A stretch of 64,000 nucleotides of DNA from JACKIP01 sp963710165 (GCA_963710165.1 CAVPYZ010000005.1:124001-188000), one strand, 5' to 3'; positions 43,386 to 52,710 are shown, numbered from the stretch's first letter. Notes: a model not told the origin generated them from the sequence alone. Numbers and translations are program-made.

Positions 43386-43731
43386 GGATACCACCCTTTT
43401 TTCTGAATTAAAAACTACATCCCGCAATCGCTATTCTGCAATGCTGATATTATTATGTTAATTAAAAAAGGTTAATGGCTGTTAACTTTTGCGTAAGAAG
43501 CATTTGAAATTAAATCGAAATTTAGTTCAAATTTTATAGACCGCAATCATGTGCGCCGCACAGCCGAGATGTTCAAACAAACAGAACGACCATATAAAGC
43601 GCAAGGCAAGATGCCTGTACCAGTTGAGAGAGTTTCATAATGTGTAGAATCAATTAGATGTGTTAATATTATGATAAAAGACCTACATCTTTTTTCAAGA
43701 GGGTTCCGCATCGATTGCTGAAATAACTTGC
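43386..43731. other. Non-coding stretch upstream of the coiled-coil gene
   Basis: AT-rich spacer between the coiled-coil gene and the Phd-like gene. It contains several TTAA blocks at about 43457-43485 and a 29-codon frame (GTG at 43551, or ATG at 43569) ending at a TAA at 43638-43640. That frame has no ribosome-binding site. No RNA gene or terminator was recognised. Confidence 0.5.
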
Positions 43732-43944
43732 CTAATGACGTGGTTTATTTTTACGCTTGACCAGCGCCTCGCCTTCACCTGCGCCCAGACGGTAATTCGG
43801 AAAGAACAGCCCGACCATGGTTTGACGCCGAAAAACGGCAATACCTTGCGCACGGCGTTCCTCACATTCGCGCAGATACTTTGAAAAGTTGGTCTTAAAA
43901 TCGTGGATGGACGCCTCTATAATCGGTGACTCGTCAAATGGCAT
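43732..43944 (-). CDS. Phd/YefM-like antitoxin
   Basis: A 70-residue protein. IIEASIHDFKTNFSKYLRECEERRAQGIAVFRRQTMVGLFFP matches the antitoxin fold: an N-terminal strand, an 'FKTNFSKYL' helix and a VFRRQTMVG strand. The C-terminal 20 residues, which normally bind the toxin, are short and basic. ATG at 43944 has AAGGA at a good distance and is preferred over a longer frame. No partner toxin gene of the Doc or YoeB type is adjacent; the nearby kinase-like gene is from another family. It is probably an orphan antitoxin or a regulator. Confidence 0.7.
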   Translation of the reverse strand: MPFDESPIIEASIHDFKTNFSKYLRECEERRAQGIAVFRRQTMVGLFFPNYRLGAGEGEALVKRKNKPRH

Positions 43945-44096
43945 ATTATTCCTTTCTGTTTGGGGGGTAAGGGCAGGACGGGGCAAGTCAACTAAGGTCA
44001 CTTTACATATAAGTTATTGATTTCAAACAAAAACCGCGAACTAAGGTCAGTTCAAAATGGTTTCAAAGTAAACTAACTTCCCCGCTCCACGCCCAT

Positions 44097-44120
44097 AAAA
44101 AAACGCCCGTCATGCGGGCG
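44097..44120 (-). terminator. Terminator after the toxin-antitoxin pair
   Basis: On the minus strand, stem CGCCCG / CGGGCG with a five-base loop is followed by T residues. It ends the two-gene zeta-like module 35 bases after its last stop. Confidence 0.8.
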
Positions 44121-44154
44121 CGTTTGTGGTGTTTATGAAAGTGAGTATAACATA

Positions 44155-44337
44155 TTATGACGCAGATTTCAGCCTTTTTCGCATTTCGGCGGGGCTGATA
44201 TGTTTAATTTCCCCGTCCTCTTTAATAACAAGAGAGGTTTTGAAGCGCTCCGCTTTTTCAATAGCAATATAAATCGCCCCTGCGAGGGGGTTTTTAATTT
44301 TTGTCGCTGTTTTCTTTATCTTTGCGTTTTTTAGCAT
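44155..44337 (-). CDS. Small partner protein of the zeta-like toxin, possible antitoxin
   Basis: A 60-residue basic protein. It overlaps the 3' end of the zeta-like gene by 44 bases. Its middle reads IYIAIEKAERFKTSLVIKEDGEIKHISPAEMRKRL, matching the pattern of small proteins encoded beside COG4185 kinases (an amphipathic helix followed by a 'V-x-x-D-G-x-I-x-x-I-x-P' strand). That makes an antitoxin role likely, but in most such modules the small gene is upstream rather than downstream. The start at 44337 is supported by the overlap only. Confidence 0.6.
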   Translation of the reverse strand: MLKNAKIKKTATKIKNPLAGAIYIAIEKAERFKTSLVIKEDGEIKHISPAEMRKRLKSAS

Positions 44338-44929
44338 TCTCTAACAATTCCAGAAAGTTTTTATATTTATGTTCATCGGCTTTACCAAAAACACTACCAT
44401 CAGTCTCAGTTTTCAGTATAGCAAAGTGATCTTCAAATTCATTACTCAAATCATATAGGTATAATTTATCACATAATAGAATATATTTCTCCTGTAAAAG
44501 ATAAATACTTCGCCAGTATCTGCGAATAACATCACTCGTGGGAATATGATGCCCACCTTCTTTCACGCGGTTCTTAATGCGTTGGATATTAATTTTAGGG
44601 TCATTAGTAAGCAAATAATGCATCTCTATTTTATAATTGTTTGATCGTGCTTTCTTAATAGTGTTGGAAAGTGTGATGCCTGACAAGGTAGTTTCAATTG
44701 CGAAGCTTTCAGATTTTTTAATTAAAGAATTCATACGCTTGATCATTAATTTACCCGCAGAGACACGCTGATCTCGCGGGTTAAAAGGTGATAAACCACG
44801 CGCAATCTCATCCGCATTCACAAACTCTTTAATCTTATGACGCGGCAAAAGATATTCCGCCGCCGTCGTCTTCCCGCACCCGTTCGCACCAGCGAAGATA
44901 ATAAGATGAGGTGGTTTGTTAGGGTTCAT
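44294..44929 (-). CDS. Zeta-toxin-like P-loop kinase (COG4185 type)
   Basis: A 211-residue protein. Walker A is FAGANGCGKTTAAEYLL at residues 12-28. FVNADEIARGLSP carries the catalytic Asp, and FAIETTLSG matches the family substrate motif. Later, GGHHIPTSDVIRRYWRS is the conserved Arg-rich segment. This is the profile of the zeta toxin/COG4185 kinases, which in known cases phosphorylate UDP-N-acetylglucosamine and poison cell-wall synthesis. The substrate here is not proven. It overlaps a small downstream gene. Confidence 0.82.
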   Translation of the reverse strand: MNPNKPPHLIIFAGANGCGKTTAAEYLLPRHKIKEFVNADEIARGLSPFNPRDQRVSAGKLMIKRMNSLIKKSESFAIETTLSGITLSNTIKKARSNNYKIEMHYLLTNDPKINIQRIKNRVKEGGHHIPTSDVIRRYWRSIYLLQEKYILLCDKLYLYDLSNEFEDHFAILKTETDGSVFGKADEHKYKNFLELLENAKKRKDKENSDKN

Positions 44930-45119
44930 AGCAAAAGTATAAATTACGGGATGGTTTTTTAAAATAGTAAACCCTTATTATGCGGGTTATGTGCACTTTA
45001 TAAAACAGTATATGGAAAATTACACCTATAAGTAGAAAAACAGAAAATAGTATAGACAACCCATAATAAAAGTGTTTCTTTGTTTTCTATGAAAAACTAA
45101 AAAAATTAAGGGAAAGTTT

Positions 45120-45515
45120 ATGTATAAAATAATATTAGTATTACCGCTCATTTTGTTATCTGGATGTGCGACAATAGTAGAAGGAAAGTCTCAGACTGTA
45201 TCAGTTAGTACTGAACCTGCAGATGCTATTTGCACTCTACAAAGTCCTGCTATTGGTACAATGTCAGTAAAAACACCTGATACAATCACGTTGACTAAAA
45301 GCAAGCACGATATTGCTATTCAATGTAAAAAAGAATGTTATGAAGATGTTACAGGTATTTTACCTTCAAGTTTTGAGGGAATGACATTTGGAAACATTCT
45401 ATTTGGCGGGGTGATTGGCGTCGCTGTGGATGCAAGCACAGGAGCAATGAATAACTACGAGCCAAGTATTTCAATACCTCTGACGAAATTGCCTAATTGC
45501 ACGCCTGCAGCTTAA
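45120..45515 (+). CDS. Small lipoprotein
   Basis: A 131-residue protein with lipobox LILLSGC (lipidated Cys16) after a short hydrophobic leader. A Gly-rich hydrophobic segment GNILFGGVIGVAVDAST lies near residues 90-106, like a glycine-zipper motif found in outer membrane-associated proteins. It has six Cys in the mature part. The AT-rich composition and position next to a toxin module suggest acquisition. It ends right at the uvrB stop. Function unknown. Confidence 0.75.
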   Translation: MYKIILVLPLILLSGCATIVEGKSQTVSVSTEPADAICTLQSPAIGTMSVKTPDTITLTKSKHDIAIQCKKECYEDVTGILPSSFEGMTFGNILFGGVIGVAVDASTGAMNNYEPSISIPLTKLPNCTPAA

Positions 45516-47660
45516 TCACTTCTTCCTCCGCCCCTTTGTCTTGACATTACTCGTCTGTGACCATCCTTTTGCGAGGCGGGGGGAGGTGGTGGTTCCGGTG
45601 AGGCCTAAATCCATGGCTTCTAGTTTGCGGACTTCGTCGCGGAGGCGGGCGGCGGTTTCGAATTCCAGATCGGCGGCGGCGTCGCGCATTTGTTTCTCCA
45701 TTGCCTTGATCTGTTTTTGCAGGGCTTCGGGGCTGTTGAAATCTTGCTCCGCCCCATCGCCAAAGCCGCGGCTGACTTGTACGCGGTCGCTTTTCTCAAA
45801 CACGGTATTAAGCAGGTCGGAAATGTTCTTCTTGATACTGGCGGGGGTGATGCCGTGTTTTTCGTTATATTCCACCTGTCGTTCACGGCGGCGGTCGGTC
45901 TCGGCAATGGCGCGCTCCATTGATCCTGTCATTTTATCGGCATAGAGAATGGCTTTACCGCCAACATTCCGCGCGGCGCGTCCGATGGTCTGGATCAAGG
46001 ATGTCTGGGAGCGGAGGAAGCCCTCCTTATCCGCGTCCAAAATCGCGACAAGCTGACATTCGGGAATGTCCAAGCCCTCACGCAGCAGGTTAATACCGAC
46101 CAGCACATCAAACGTACCAAGGCGCAAATCGCGGATAATCTCTATACGTTCCAGCGTGTCGACATCACTATGCAGATAGCGCACTTTAATGCCGTTTTCG
46201 GTGAGGTATTCGGTCAGTGCCTCCGACATTTTCTTGGTCAGGGTGGTGACCAGAACGCGGCCGCCCTTTGCGGTCAGCTCTTTAATCTCACCCATCAGAT
46301 CATCGACCTGATGCTGGGTCGGGCGAATTTCAACGGGCGGATCGATCAGCCCCGTGGGGCGCACGACTTGTTCGGTGAACACGCCCTTGGTCTGTTCCAG
46401 CTCCCACGGACCGGGGGTGGCGGACACAAAGACGGATTGCGGGCGCATGCCGTCCCATTCCTCGAACTTCATCGGGCGGTTATCCAATGCGGCAGGCAGG
46501 CGGAAGCCATATTCAACCAGCGTCATTTTGCGTGATCTGTCACCGTTATACATGCCGTTAATTTGCGGCACCATCACATGGCTTTCATCCAGAATAAGCA
46601 GGGCATTATCAGGTAGATATTCAAACAGGGTCGGCGGCGGCGCGCCCGGTGTGCGACCGGTCAGATAGCGGGAATAGTTTTCAATGCCGTTACACGTGCC
46701 GGTGGCAAGGATCATCTCTATATCAAACTGGGTGCGTTCGCGCAGGCGTTGCGCTTCAAGCAGTTTGCCCTCTTTCTCGAAATGCTCCAGACGTTCTTTC
46801 AGGTCGATTTTAATCTGTTTAACCGCCTGCTGTAGCGTGGGGCCAGGGGTGATATAGTGGGAATTGGCGTAGATGCGAACGGCCTCCAGATCTTCAAACT
46901 TTTCACCTGTCAGCGGGTCAAATTCAACGATTTTCTCCAGATCATCGCCGAACATATCAAAACGCCATGCGCGATCTTCAAAGTGGGCAGGAAAGAGCTC
47001 GATTGTATCACCACGCACGCGAAACGACCCGCGTTCAAACGACATATCATTACGGCGATATTGCAGTTCAATGAACTGTTTGATCATCATATCGCGGTTG
47101 ATGACATCGCCGACTTTTAACTGGACAGTCATGGCTTCATAATCCTGACGGCTACCTAGGCCGTAAATGCAGGATACAGAGGCGACAACAATCGCGTCCT
47201 TACGTTCTAATAGTGCCCGTGTCGCGGAGTGGCGCATACGGTCGATTTGTTCGTTTATACTGGAATCTTTTTCGATATAGGTGTCGGAACGCGCGACATA
47301 GGCTTCGGGTTGGTAATAATCATAGTAAGAGACAAAATATTCCACGGCGTTTTCGGGAAAGAACGCTTTCATCTCCCCATATAATTGCGCGGCAAGGGTT
47401 TTGTTGGGTGCCATAATCAGGGTCGGACGCTGGGTCTGCTGAATGACGTGCGCCATGGTAAAGGTCTTACCAGAGCCCGTCACACCCAGCAAAACCTGAT
47501 CTTTCTCGCCCTTTGCAAGCGCGGCGGCGATTTCCTTAATAGCGGTCGGCTGATCACCCGTCGGTTCAAAATCGGATTCGATTTTCAGCTTTGGGGAGTT
47601 CGGATCGAGATTACTTTCGAACTTCGGGTCTATAACATGTGCGGATTCAGTTGTGGGCAT
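45516..47660 (-). CDS. uvrB: Excinuclease ABC subunit B
   Basis: DNA damage recognition and helicase-like subunit of nucleotide excision repair. The 714-residue protein shows the Walker A motif LLGVTGSGKTFTM, the beta-hairpin region YYDYYQPEAYVARSDTYIEKD, the Walker B DESHVMVPQ, and the C-terminal UVR motif that binds UvrC (LEFETAARLRDEVRKLE). Length is normal. It faces the small lipoprotein gene end to end. Confidence 0.97.
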   Translation of the reverse strand: MPTTESAHVIDPKFESNLDPNSPKLKIESDFEPTGDQPTAIKEIAAALAKGEKDQVLLGVTGSGKTFTMAHVIQQTQRPTLIMAPNKTLAAQLYGEMKAFFPENAVEYFVSYYDYYQPEAYVARSDTYIEKDSSINEQIDRMRHSATRALLERKDAIVVASVSCIYGLGSRQDYEAMTVQLKVGDVINRDMMIKQFIELQYRRNDMSFERGSFRVRGDTIELFPAHFEDRAWRFDMFGDDLEKIVEFDPLTGEKFEDLEAVRIYANSHYITPGPTLQQAVKQIKIDLKERLEHFEKEGKLLEAQRLRERTQFDIEMILATGTCNGIENYSRYLTGRTPGAPPPTLFEYLPDNALLILDESHVMVPQINGMYNGDRSRKMTLVEYGFRLPAALDNRPMKFEEWDGMRPQSVFVSATPGPWELEQTKGVFTEQVVRPTGLIDPPVEIRPTQHQVDDLMGEIKELTAKGGRVLVTTLTKKMSEALTEYLTENGIKVRYLHSDVDTLERIEIIRDLRLGTFDVLVGINLLREGLDIPECQLVAILDADKEGFLRSQTSLIQTIGRAARNVGGKAILYADKMTGSMERAIAETDRRRERQVEYNEKHGITPASIKKNISDLLNTVFEKSDRVQVSRGFGDGAEQDFNSPEALQKQIKAMEKQMRDAAADLEFETAARLRDEVRKLEAMDLGLTGTTTSPRLAKGWSQTSNVKTKGRRKK

Positions 47661-47709
47661 ACACTATGATATAGACACAAAATAAAATTTGTCACCGATT
47701 GTTATATTT

Positions 47710-48243
47710 TTACGCTTTCTCAACCTGAGAATATTCCAATTCCACTGGTGTTGCGCGACCGAAGATGGAGACGGAAACTTTTAGTTTTGCTTTATCTTCG
47801 TCAACTTCTTCGACGGTACCGTTAAATGATGCGAATGGTCCGTCAGTGACCTTGACCTCTTCACCGATTTCGTATGTGACGGATGGTTTCGGACGATCAA
47901 CACCTTCTTGCACTTGCTGAAGAATCGCTTGCGCTTCTTTTTCTGAAATTGGCTGCGGCTTGTTATTTGCGCCCAAAAATCCGGTTACTTTCGGTGTGTT
48001 TTTAACCAGGTGCCAAATATCGTCCGTCATGTTGGCTTTCATCAGGATATATCCCGGAAAGAATGTGCGCTGGGCCTTTTGACGCTGACCTTTTTTGACT
48101 TCCATAACTTCTTCTTTTGGAACCAAAATCTCTTCAATACGGTCAATCAGTCCTTTTTTCTCGGCGGTCATACGAATTTGCTCGGCAACCTTTTCTTCGA
48201 AAGTTGAGTAAGCCTGAACAACATACCAGCGTGCGTTTGCCAT
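47710..48243 (-). CDS. nusG: Transcription termination/antitermination protein NusG
   Basis: Couples RNA polymerase to Rho or to the ribosome. The 177-residue protein has the N-terminal NGN domain (RWYVVQAYSTFEEKVAEQIR) and the C-terminal KOW domain (GEEVKVTDGPFASFNGTVEEVDEDKAKLKVSVSIFGRATPVELE). Length is standard. It follows secE by 31 bases, the universal secE-nusG pair. Confidence 0.96.
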   Translation of the reverse strand: MANARWYVVQAYSTFEEKVAEQIRMTAEKKGLIDRIEEILVPKEEVMEVKKGQRQKAQRTFFPGYILMKANMTDDIWHLVKNTPKVTGFLGANNKPQPISEKEAQAILQQVQEGVDRPKPSVTYEIGEEVKVTDGPFASFNGTVEEVDEDKAKLKVSVSIFGRATPVELEYSQVEKA

Positions 48244-48274
48244 GAAAATAATCCTTGTGTTTAGTGAGTTATAA

Positions 48275-48472
48275 TTAAGAGCCGATACCGAGAATTAAGC
48301 TGATGCCCCATGCAACAACCTGATCCGCGACATATAGAAAAATTGCGGCAAGTGTGACCATAATAAAGACAGCAATTGTCCCCTGTGTTGTTTCTTTACG
48401 TGAAGGCCATGTAACCTTTGCACCTTCATTTTTAACTTGTTGAATAAACGTTCCCGGTCCCGTTTTCGCCAT
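48275..48472 (-). CDS. secE: Preprotein translocase subunit SecE
   Basis: A 65-residue single-helix subunit of the SecYEG channel. VTWPSRKETTQGTIAVFIMV is the conserved amphipathic-to-membrane segment. I chose the ATG at 48472 (MAKTGPGTF), which has an AAGGG upstream, over an earlier start at 48490. The upstream region (48473-48734) lacks the tRNA-Trp gene that usually precedes secE in this class. Confidence 0.93.
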   Translation of the reverse strand: MAKTGPGTFIQQVKNEGAKVTWPSRKETTQGTIAVFIMVTLAAIFLYVADQVVAWGISLILGIGS

Positions 48473-48734
48473 AACTTTTTCCCTTATCAATATGTTATCC
48501 GTTTAAAGAGATACGATTAGATAACATAATCAGTTCCTCATTTATATATTATTTTTTCTTTTCCTTCAGCCGCTCGTAGCGCCGTTGGGCGTTTTAGAGT
48601 GTTTGAATGTTAGGAAATTTAAAGATTTATAACCCACTTCACAATAAAAAAAAAGGAAAAAGATGATTTATAAATCATCTTCGTTATAAAGCGAAATATA
48701 GACAAGATGATCTTGCAATTGCTACCTTGCTTTT

Positions 48735-49526
48735 GTGAAATATTTTCAAATTCTTTCTATTTTATGTGTGTTTTATTTTTTGCATCAATCACCAGCATAT
48801 GCGCGTGATAATCTTTGTGCATCGCTAGCTTTGAACTTGCCGGATCTGGAAATTATCAATGCCGAAAATAGCATAACCTATAATTTCAATTACACACGCA
48901 AACAGCTGACCCAGCTACAAAAGGGTGATTTGTCTGCTCGGTTAGAACAGAGCGCGCCTTATTATATGTTATCTGATTTATACCTGACCGGAAGTAATTT
49001 GGGGCTGACTGTGGGGGTCTATAAATACCAGCTTCTTATCTTACCGGATTTAAAGCGTGTCGGGGCAGAGGGCAGGCATTTTTGCCCGCACATTAAAAAA
49101 GTTGTGATCAGATTTATCTATGAATCAACAATTTTTGTCGCCAAGGAATATCCGGTAAATGGATGCGGCTTTAATAAAATCATGGAACATGAAATAGGGC
49201 ATCATAATGTGTATGTCAGGAATAAGAAAAAATATCTAGGATGGTTACAAAATGATTTGCAGGCGATTACAAACCAGATTGTAAAAAAATACCCGCCGGT
49301 TAAAGAAGATCAAGTAGAAAAACGCTTTAAACGCCTGCGTTACGATCTGGAAGATGCCATCGATGCCTACATATTCCGTATGCAGCTTGATGCAAATAGG
49401 TATAACCAGAAACTGGATACGCCGTCAGAATATCTGAAAATGAACCGCGCTGTTAAGCGCTGTTATGAGGAATCAGAGCGTTTAAAGCAACAAGCCAAAA
49501 ATAAGCAACGCGTTATTAACGAATAA
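48735..49526 (+). CDS. Secreted HEXXH-containing protein, putative zinc protease (DUF922-like)
   Basis: A 263-residue protein with signal peptide MKYFQILSILCVFYFLHQSPAYA. The zinc-binding motif HEIGHH lies at residues 152-157, so His152, Glu153 and His156 form HEXXH. The third ligand is not certain; a conserved Asp-rich helix follows at about 210-218 (DLEDAIDAY). The pattern resembles the DUF922 secreted Zn-dependent proteases. It overlaps the convergent degP stop by 11 bases. Substrate and cellular role are unknown. Confidence 0.72.
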   Translation: MKYFQILSILCVFYFLHQSPAYARDNLCASLALNLPDLEIINAENSITYNFNYTRKQLTQLQKGDLSARLEQSAPYYMLSDLYLTGSNLGLTVGVYKYQLLILPDLKRVGAEGRHFCPHIKKVVIRFIYESTIFVAKEYPVNGCGFNKIMEHEIGHHNVYVRNKKKYLGWLQNDLQAITNQIVKKYPPVKEDQVEKRFKRLRYDLEDAIDAYIFRMQLDANRYNQKLDTPSEYLKMNRAVKRCYEESERLKQQAKNKQRVINE

Positions 49527-50931
49527 CAATCTGGTTTACTTGTCCGCGCCTGTTAATCAGGATACGCCAACCACGCCCTTGTCTCTGGGCATCTTCGATT
49601 TCGTCATCAAGGTCTTTCATATCTTTAATTTTGTCACCATTAATCTCCAGAATAATGTCACCGATGGCAAGTGTGCGCATAAATCCACGTGCCGCAGATA
49701 TATTCGTCACAACAACGCCGTTTTCTTCGCTCAGCTGTAATTCATGATTAACGGCCGGATTAATCTGGGACACCTCTAGCCCGTTTAACGGATGATTGCC
49801 TTGCAGAATTGTTGCCATGCGCGGCGGATCCTCGGGCGGTGCCATGGCGACAATGGCAAAAATTTCCGTCATTCCTTCTCGCAGGACGGAGAGATCGGCC
49901 TTTTGACCCAAAGGAACTGTCGCCATTCGAAAGCGTAATTCTGCCGGATCGCGCACATCTTTACGATTGATAGCGGTAATAATGTCGCCAATTCCAATCC
50001 CGACCTTTCGAAGTGGGCTGGCGGAATGGAGTTCTGTAATAAGCGCGCCGCTGGGTGTGCTGAGTCCGAAACTATTTGCCAGATCGGATGTGATGGTCTG
50101 GAAGCTAGCCCCCAGCCATGGGCGCATAATACCGTCCTCGCCCATTTGGCCCATTTCTGCCGCCGCCAGAACGCTATTCACCATCTCTGACGGAATGGCA
50201 AAACCAATACCCAGCGACCCGCCGGAGCGTGAATAAATCGCCGTATTGATGCCAATAACGCCGCCATCCATACTGACTAACGGCCCGCCGGAATTCCCGG
50301 GATTAATCGCGGCATCTGTTTGAATAAAGAAATTATAATCATTGATATTCATTGCGGAGCGGGCAAGGGCGGAGACAATACCGCTGGTCACAGTCTGACC
50401 AACACCAAACGGGTTTCCAATCGCCAGAACCAGATCACCCACTTCCAAAGCTTCCGACGGACGGAGCGGTGCGTAGGGCAGGGCGCTGACATCATCTGTC
50501 ACGCGAAGAACCGCTAAATCAGTACGCTTATCACTTAAGGTTAGGGTGGCATTCAACTCACGTCCGTCAGATAGCCCGATGATAATCTCATCAGCCCCCT
50601 CAATCACATGCGCGTTTGTCACCACAATCCCTTTCGGATCAACAATAACACCCGACCCAAGAGAGCTTTGTACGCGCTCCCGCGAAAATCCACCGCGTGA
50701 TTGCCCGAAAAACGGTGCGAAGAACGGATCATTCATAAAGGGATGCACACGCTGCTGTATGACACGCTTGGTATAAATATTAACCACCGCCGGCGCGACT
50801 TTTTTCACCACAGGGGCATAGGACAGCTTGATTTGCTGTTGAGAGGAGGGCACATTCATATCCTGCGCCTTCACCTGAAATGACAGGGCGCTGGTAAAGG
50901 TGACCAGTAATATAAATATTGCTCTAACCAT
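49516..50931 (-). CDS. Periplasmic serine protease DegP/HtrA
   Basis: Quality-control protease of the periplasm. The 471-residue protein starts with signal peptide MVRAIFILLVTFTSALSFQVKA. The trypsin-like domain has the triad His108 (TNAHVIEG), Asp138 (KRTDLAVLRV) and Ser214 (GNSGGPLVS). Two PDZ domains follow, at about 275-365 and 390-465. This is the full DegP/DegQ layout. It is divergent from panB. I left the symbol blank because DegP and DegQ cannot be told apart from sequence alone. Confidence 0.94.
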   Translation of the reverse strand: MVRAIFILLVTFTSALSFQVKAQDMNVPSSQQQIKLSYAPVVKKVAPAVVNIYTKRVIQQRVHPFMNDPFFAPFFGQSRGGFSRERVQSSLGSGVIVDPKGIVVTNAHVIEGADEIIIGLSDGRELNATLTLSDKRTDLAVLRVTDDVSALPYAPLRPSEALEVGDLVLAIGNPFGVGQTVTSGIVSALARSAMNINDYNFFIQTDAAINPGNSGGPLVSMDGGVIGINTAIYSRSGGSLGIGFAIPSEMVNSVLAAAEMGQMGEDGIMRPWLGASFQTITSDLANSFGLSTPSGALITELHSASPLRKVGIGIGDIITAINRKDVRDPAELRFRMATVPLGQKADLSVLREGMTEIFAIVAMAPPEDPPRMATILQGNHPLNGLEVSQINPAVNHELQLSEENGVVVTNISAARGFMRTLAIGDIILEINGDKIKDMKDLDDEIEDAQRQGRGWRILINRRGQVNQIVIR

Positions 50932-50974
50932 GATGTATAATTTAAAAGAGTTCGCAAATATCTCAAGGTATAAA

Positions 50975-51769
50975 ATGACAATAACTATTCACGATTTGAA
51001 AAAACATAAAAATTCGCAAGAGCCTCTGGTATGTCTCACGGCTTATACATATCCCATGGCGAGGCTGATGGCGCCTATTGTTGATCTGATATTGGTCGGG
51101 GATAGTTTAGGAAATGTTATTTATGGATATGAGGACACAACAAGAGTAACATTCGATCAAATGATCACGCATGGTGATGCGGTTGTACGAGGGGCAGGTA
51201 ATCAATGTATAACAGTTGTGGATATGTCTTATGGCACCTATGAAGAAAGCGATGAGCAAGCGCTTGAAAATGCCAAACGTATTATAGCGGAAACAGGATG
51301 TGATGCTGTGAAATTAGAAGGGGGCGTATCTATGGCATCGCGTATTAAAGTTATTGTTGACCATGGCATTCCTGTTATGGGTCATATCGGATTATTGCCC
51401 CAATCTGCACCGGCTGAGGGCGGCTATAAAATCAAAGGTAAAACGCAAGAACAAATTGATCTTTTAAAGAAAGATGCAACGGCTATCGAACAGGCAGGCG
51501 CCTTCGCTATTGTGATAGAAGGCACGATTGAAAATGCCGCAACAGAGATAACACATCTGATCTCTATACCCACAATAGGCATCGGCGCATCTGTTCATTG
51601 TGATGGTCAGATTCTGGTTACTGATGATCTGTTGGGGGTAAGCGGGGAGCGCGTGCCAAAATTTGTAAAGAAATACGCTGAATTATATCTGAACATAAAA
51701 GAAGCAATCTCGACATATAAAAAAGAGGTAAAAAGCCGATCTTTTCCAACAGATGAATATACCTATTAA
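50975..51769 (+). CDS. panB: 3-methyl-2-oxobutanoate hydroxymethyltransferase
   Basis: First committed enzyme of pantothenate synthesis. From the ATG at 50975 the protein has 264 residues. LVGDSLGNVIYGYEDTTRVT carries the metal-binding Asp, GHIGLLPQSAP is the conserved loop, and the Glu in FAIVIEGT is catalytic. I chose this start because it begins the family sequence (MTITIHDLKKHK); a start at 50900 would lie in the degP promoter region. panC follows directly. Confidence 0.94.
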   Translation: MTITIHDLKKHKNSQEPLVCLTAYTYPMARLMAPIVDLILVGDSLGNVIYGYEDTTRVTFDQMITHGDAVVRGAGNQCITVVDMSYGTYEESDEQALENAKRIIAETGCDAVKLEGGVSMASRIKVIVDHGIPVMGHIGLLPQSAPAEGGYKIKGKTQEQIDLLKKDATAIEQAGAFAIVIEGTIENAATEITHLISIPTIGIGASVHCDGQILVTDDLLGVSGERVPKFVKKYAELYLNIKEAISTYKKEVKSRSFPTDEYTY

Positions 51770-51770
51770 T

Positions 51771-52631
51771 ATGATACAGATAATCAAAAATATAAGAGAT
51801 CTTCGTGCGCAGGTTTCCCTATGGCGTAAGTCAGATCAAAAAATTGCTCTCGTGCCGACTATGGGCGCTCTACATAACGGTCATTTATCGCTCGTACGGC
51901 TTGCCAGGCAACATGCCGATAGAGTGATTGTTAGTATCTTCGTCAACCCAACACAGTTTAATGAAGCCTCAGATTTTGATCATTATCCAAGAGATGAACA
52001 AAAGGACATTTCTTTATTAAAAGAAGAGGGCGCAGATATTATATTTATGCCGACAGTTGATGTTATGTATCCGCAGCCGTTTTTGACAACCGTAACCGTC
52101 AGTCAGGTAACTGAGGACATGGAGGGTAGTTTTCGTGATAAACACTATGACGGTGTCGCAACCGTAGTTACGAAGCTCTTTCTTCAATGTCTTCCTGATA
52201 TAGCCATATTAGGCGAAAAAGACTTTCAACAGGTGTGCGTTATTAAAAATATGGTTCGCAATCTGGATATTCCCGTTGAGGTGATCGGCGCACCGATTAT
52301 ACGTGATGAGGGAGGGCTGGCGCTGTCTTCCCGTAATGTTTTCTTATCCGCAGAAGGTTTGGAAAAAGCACGTCATTTAAATAAAGTTCTTTTCCAGCTT
52401 GCAACTGATCTCGAAAACAAAACTTTGACATTTCAAGACGTGGAGAATGTTGGAACGCAGCTTCTAAAAGATGTGCAGCTGAGCGATATCGACTATCTTG
52501 AATTAAGAACAGCAGATCTTTTAGAAAAAGTAACAGAAAAGAATAAACACAAAAATTTGAGGCTTCTTGCGGTGGTTCGCGTTGATAATATTCGTCTTCT
52601 CGATAATGTCGCTGTTGCGGGGCTAAGTTAA
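51771..52631 (+). CDS. panC: Pantothenate synthetase
   Basis: Joins pantoate and beta-alanine with ATP. From the ATG at 51771 the protein has 286 residues. The nucleotidyltransferase HIGH-like motif is TMGALHNGHLSLV, and GEKDFQQVCVIKNM and LSSRN (ALSSRNVFLS) are the other conserved sites. The frame extends six codons upstream to 51753, overlapping panB; I chose 51771 because family proteins begin MIQIIKNI. The panBC pair is coupled. Confidence 0.94.
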   Translation: MIQIIKNIRDLRAQVSLWRKSDQKIALVPTMGALHNGHLSLVRLARQHADRVIVSIFVNPTQFNEASDFDHYPRDEQKDISLLKEEGADIIFMPTVDVMYPQPFLTTVTVSQVTEDMEGSFRDKHYDGVATVVTKLFLQCLPDIAILGEKDFQQVCVIKNMVRNLDIPVEVIGAPIIRDEGGLALSSRNVFLSAEGLEKARHLNKVLFQLATDLENKTLTFQDVENVGTQLLKDVQLSDIDYLELRTADLLEKVTEKNKHKNLRLLAVVRVDNIRLLDNVAVAGLS

Positions 52632-52710
52632 CAACGCTGGTTTCATTAAAAGATGATATCTGTTTTTCCTTTATTTCCGCAAAATGCTATGATACATAAT
52701 TGACTTCTTT

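Noticed and set aside
43457..43485. CtrA-type binding site (TTAA-N7-TTAA)
   Set aside because: Several TTAA blocks are present, but their spacing is six bases, not seven, so the match is not convincing.
48541..48600. End of a protein-coding gene upstream of secE on the minus strand
   Set aside because: A short frame ends in a basic peptide but is only 14 codons long between stops; no family match.
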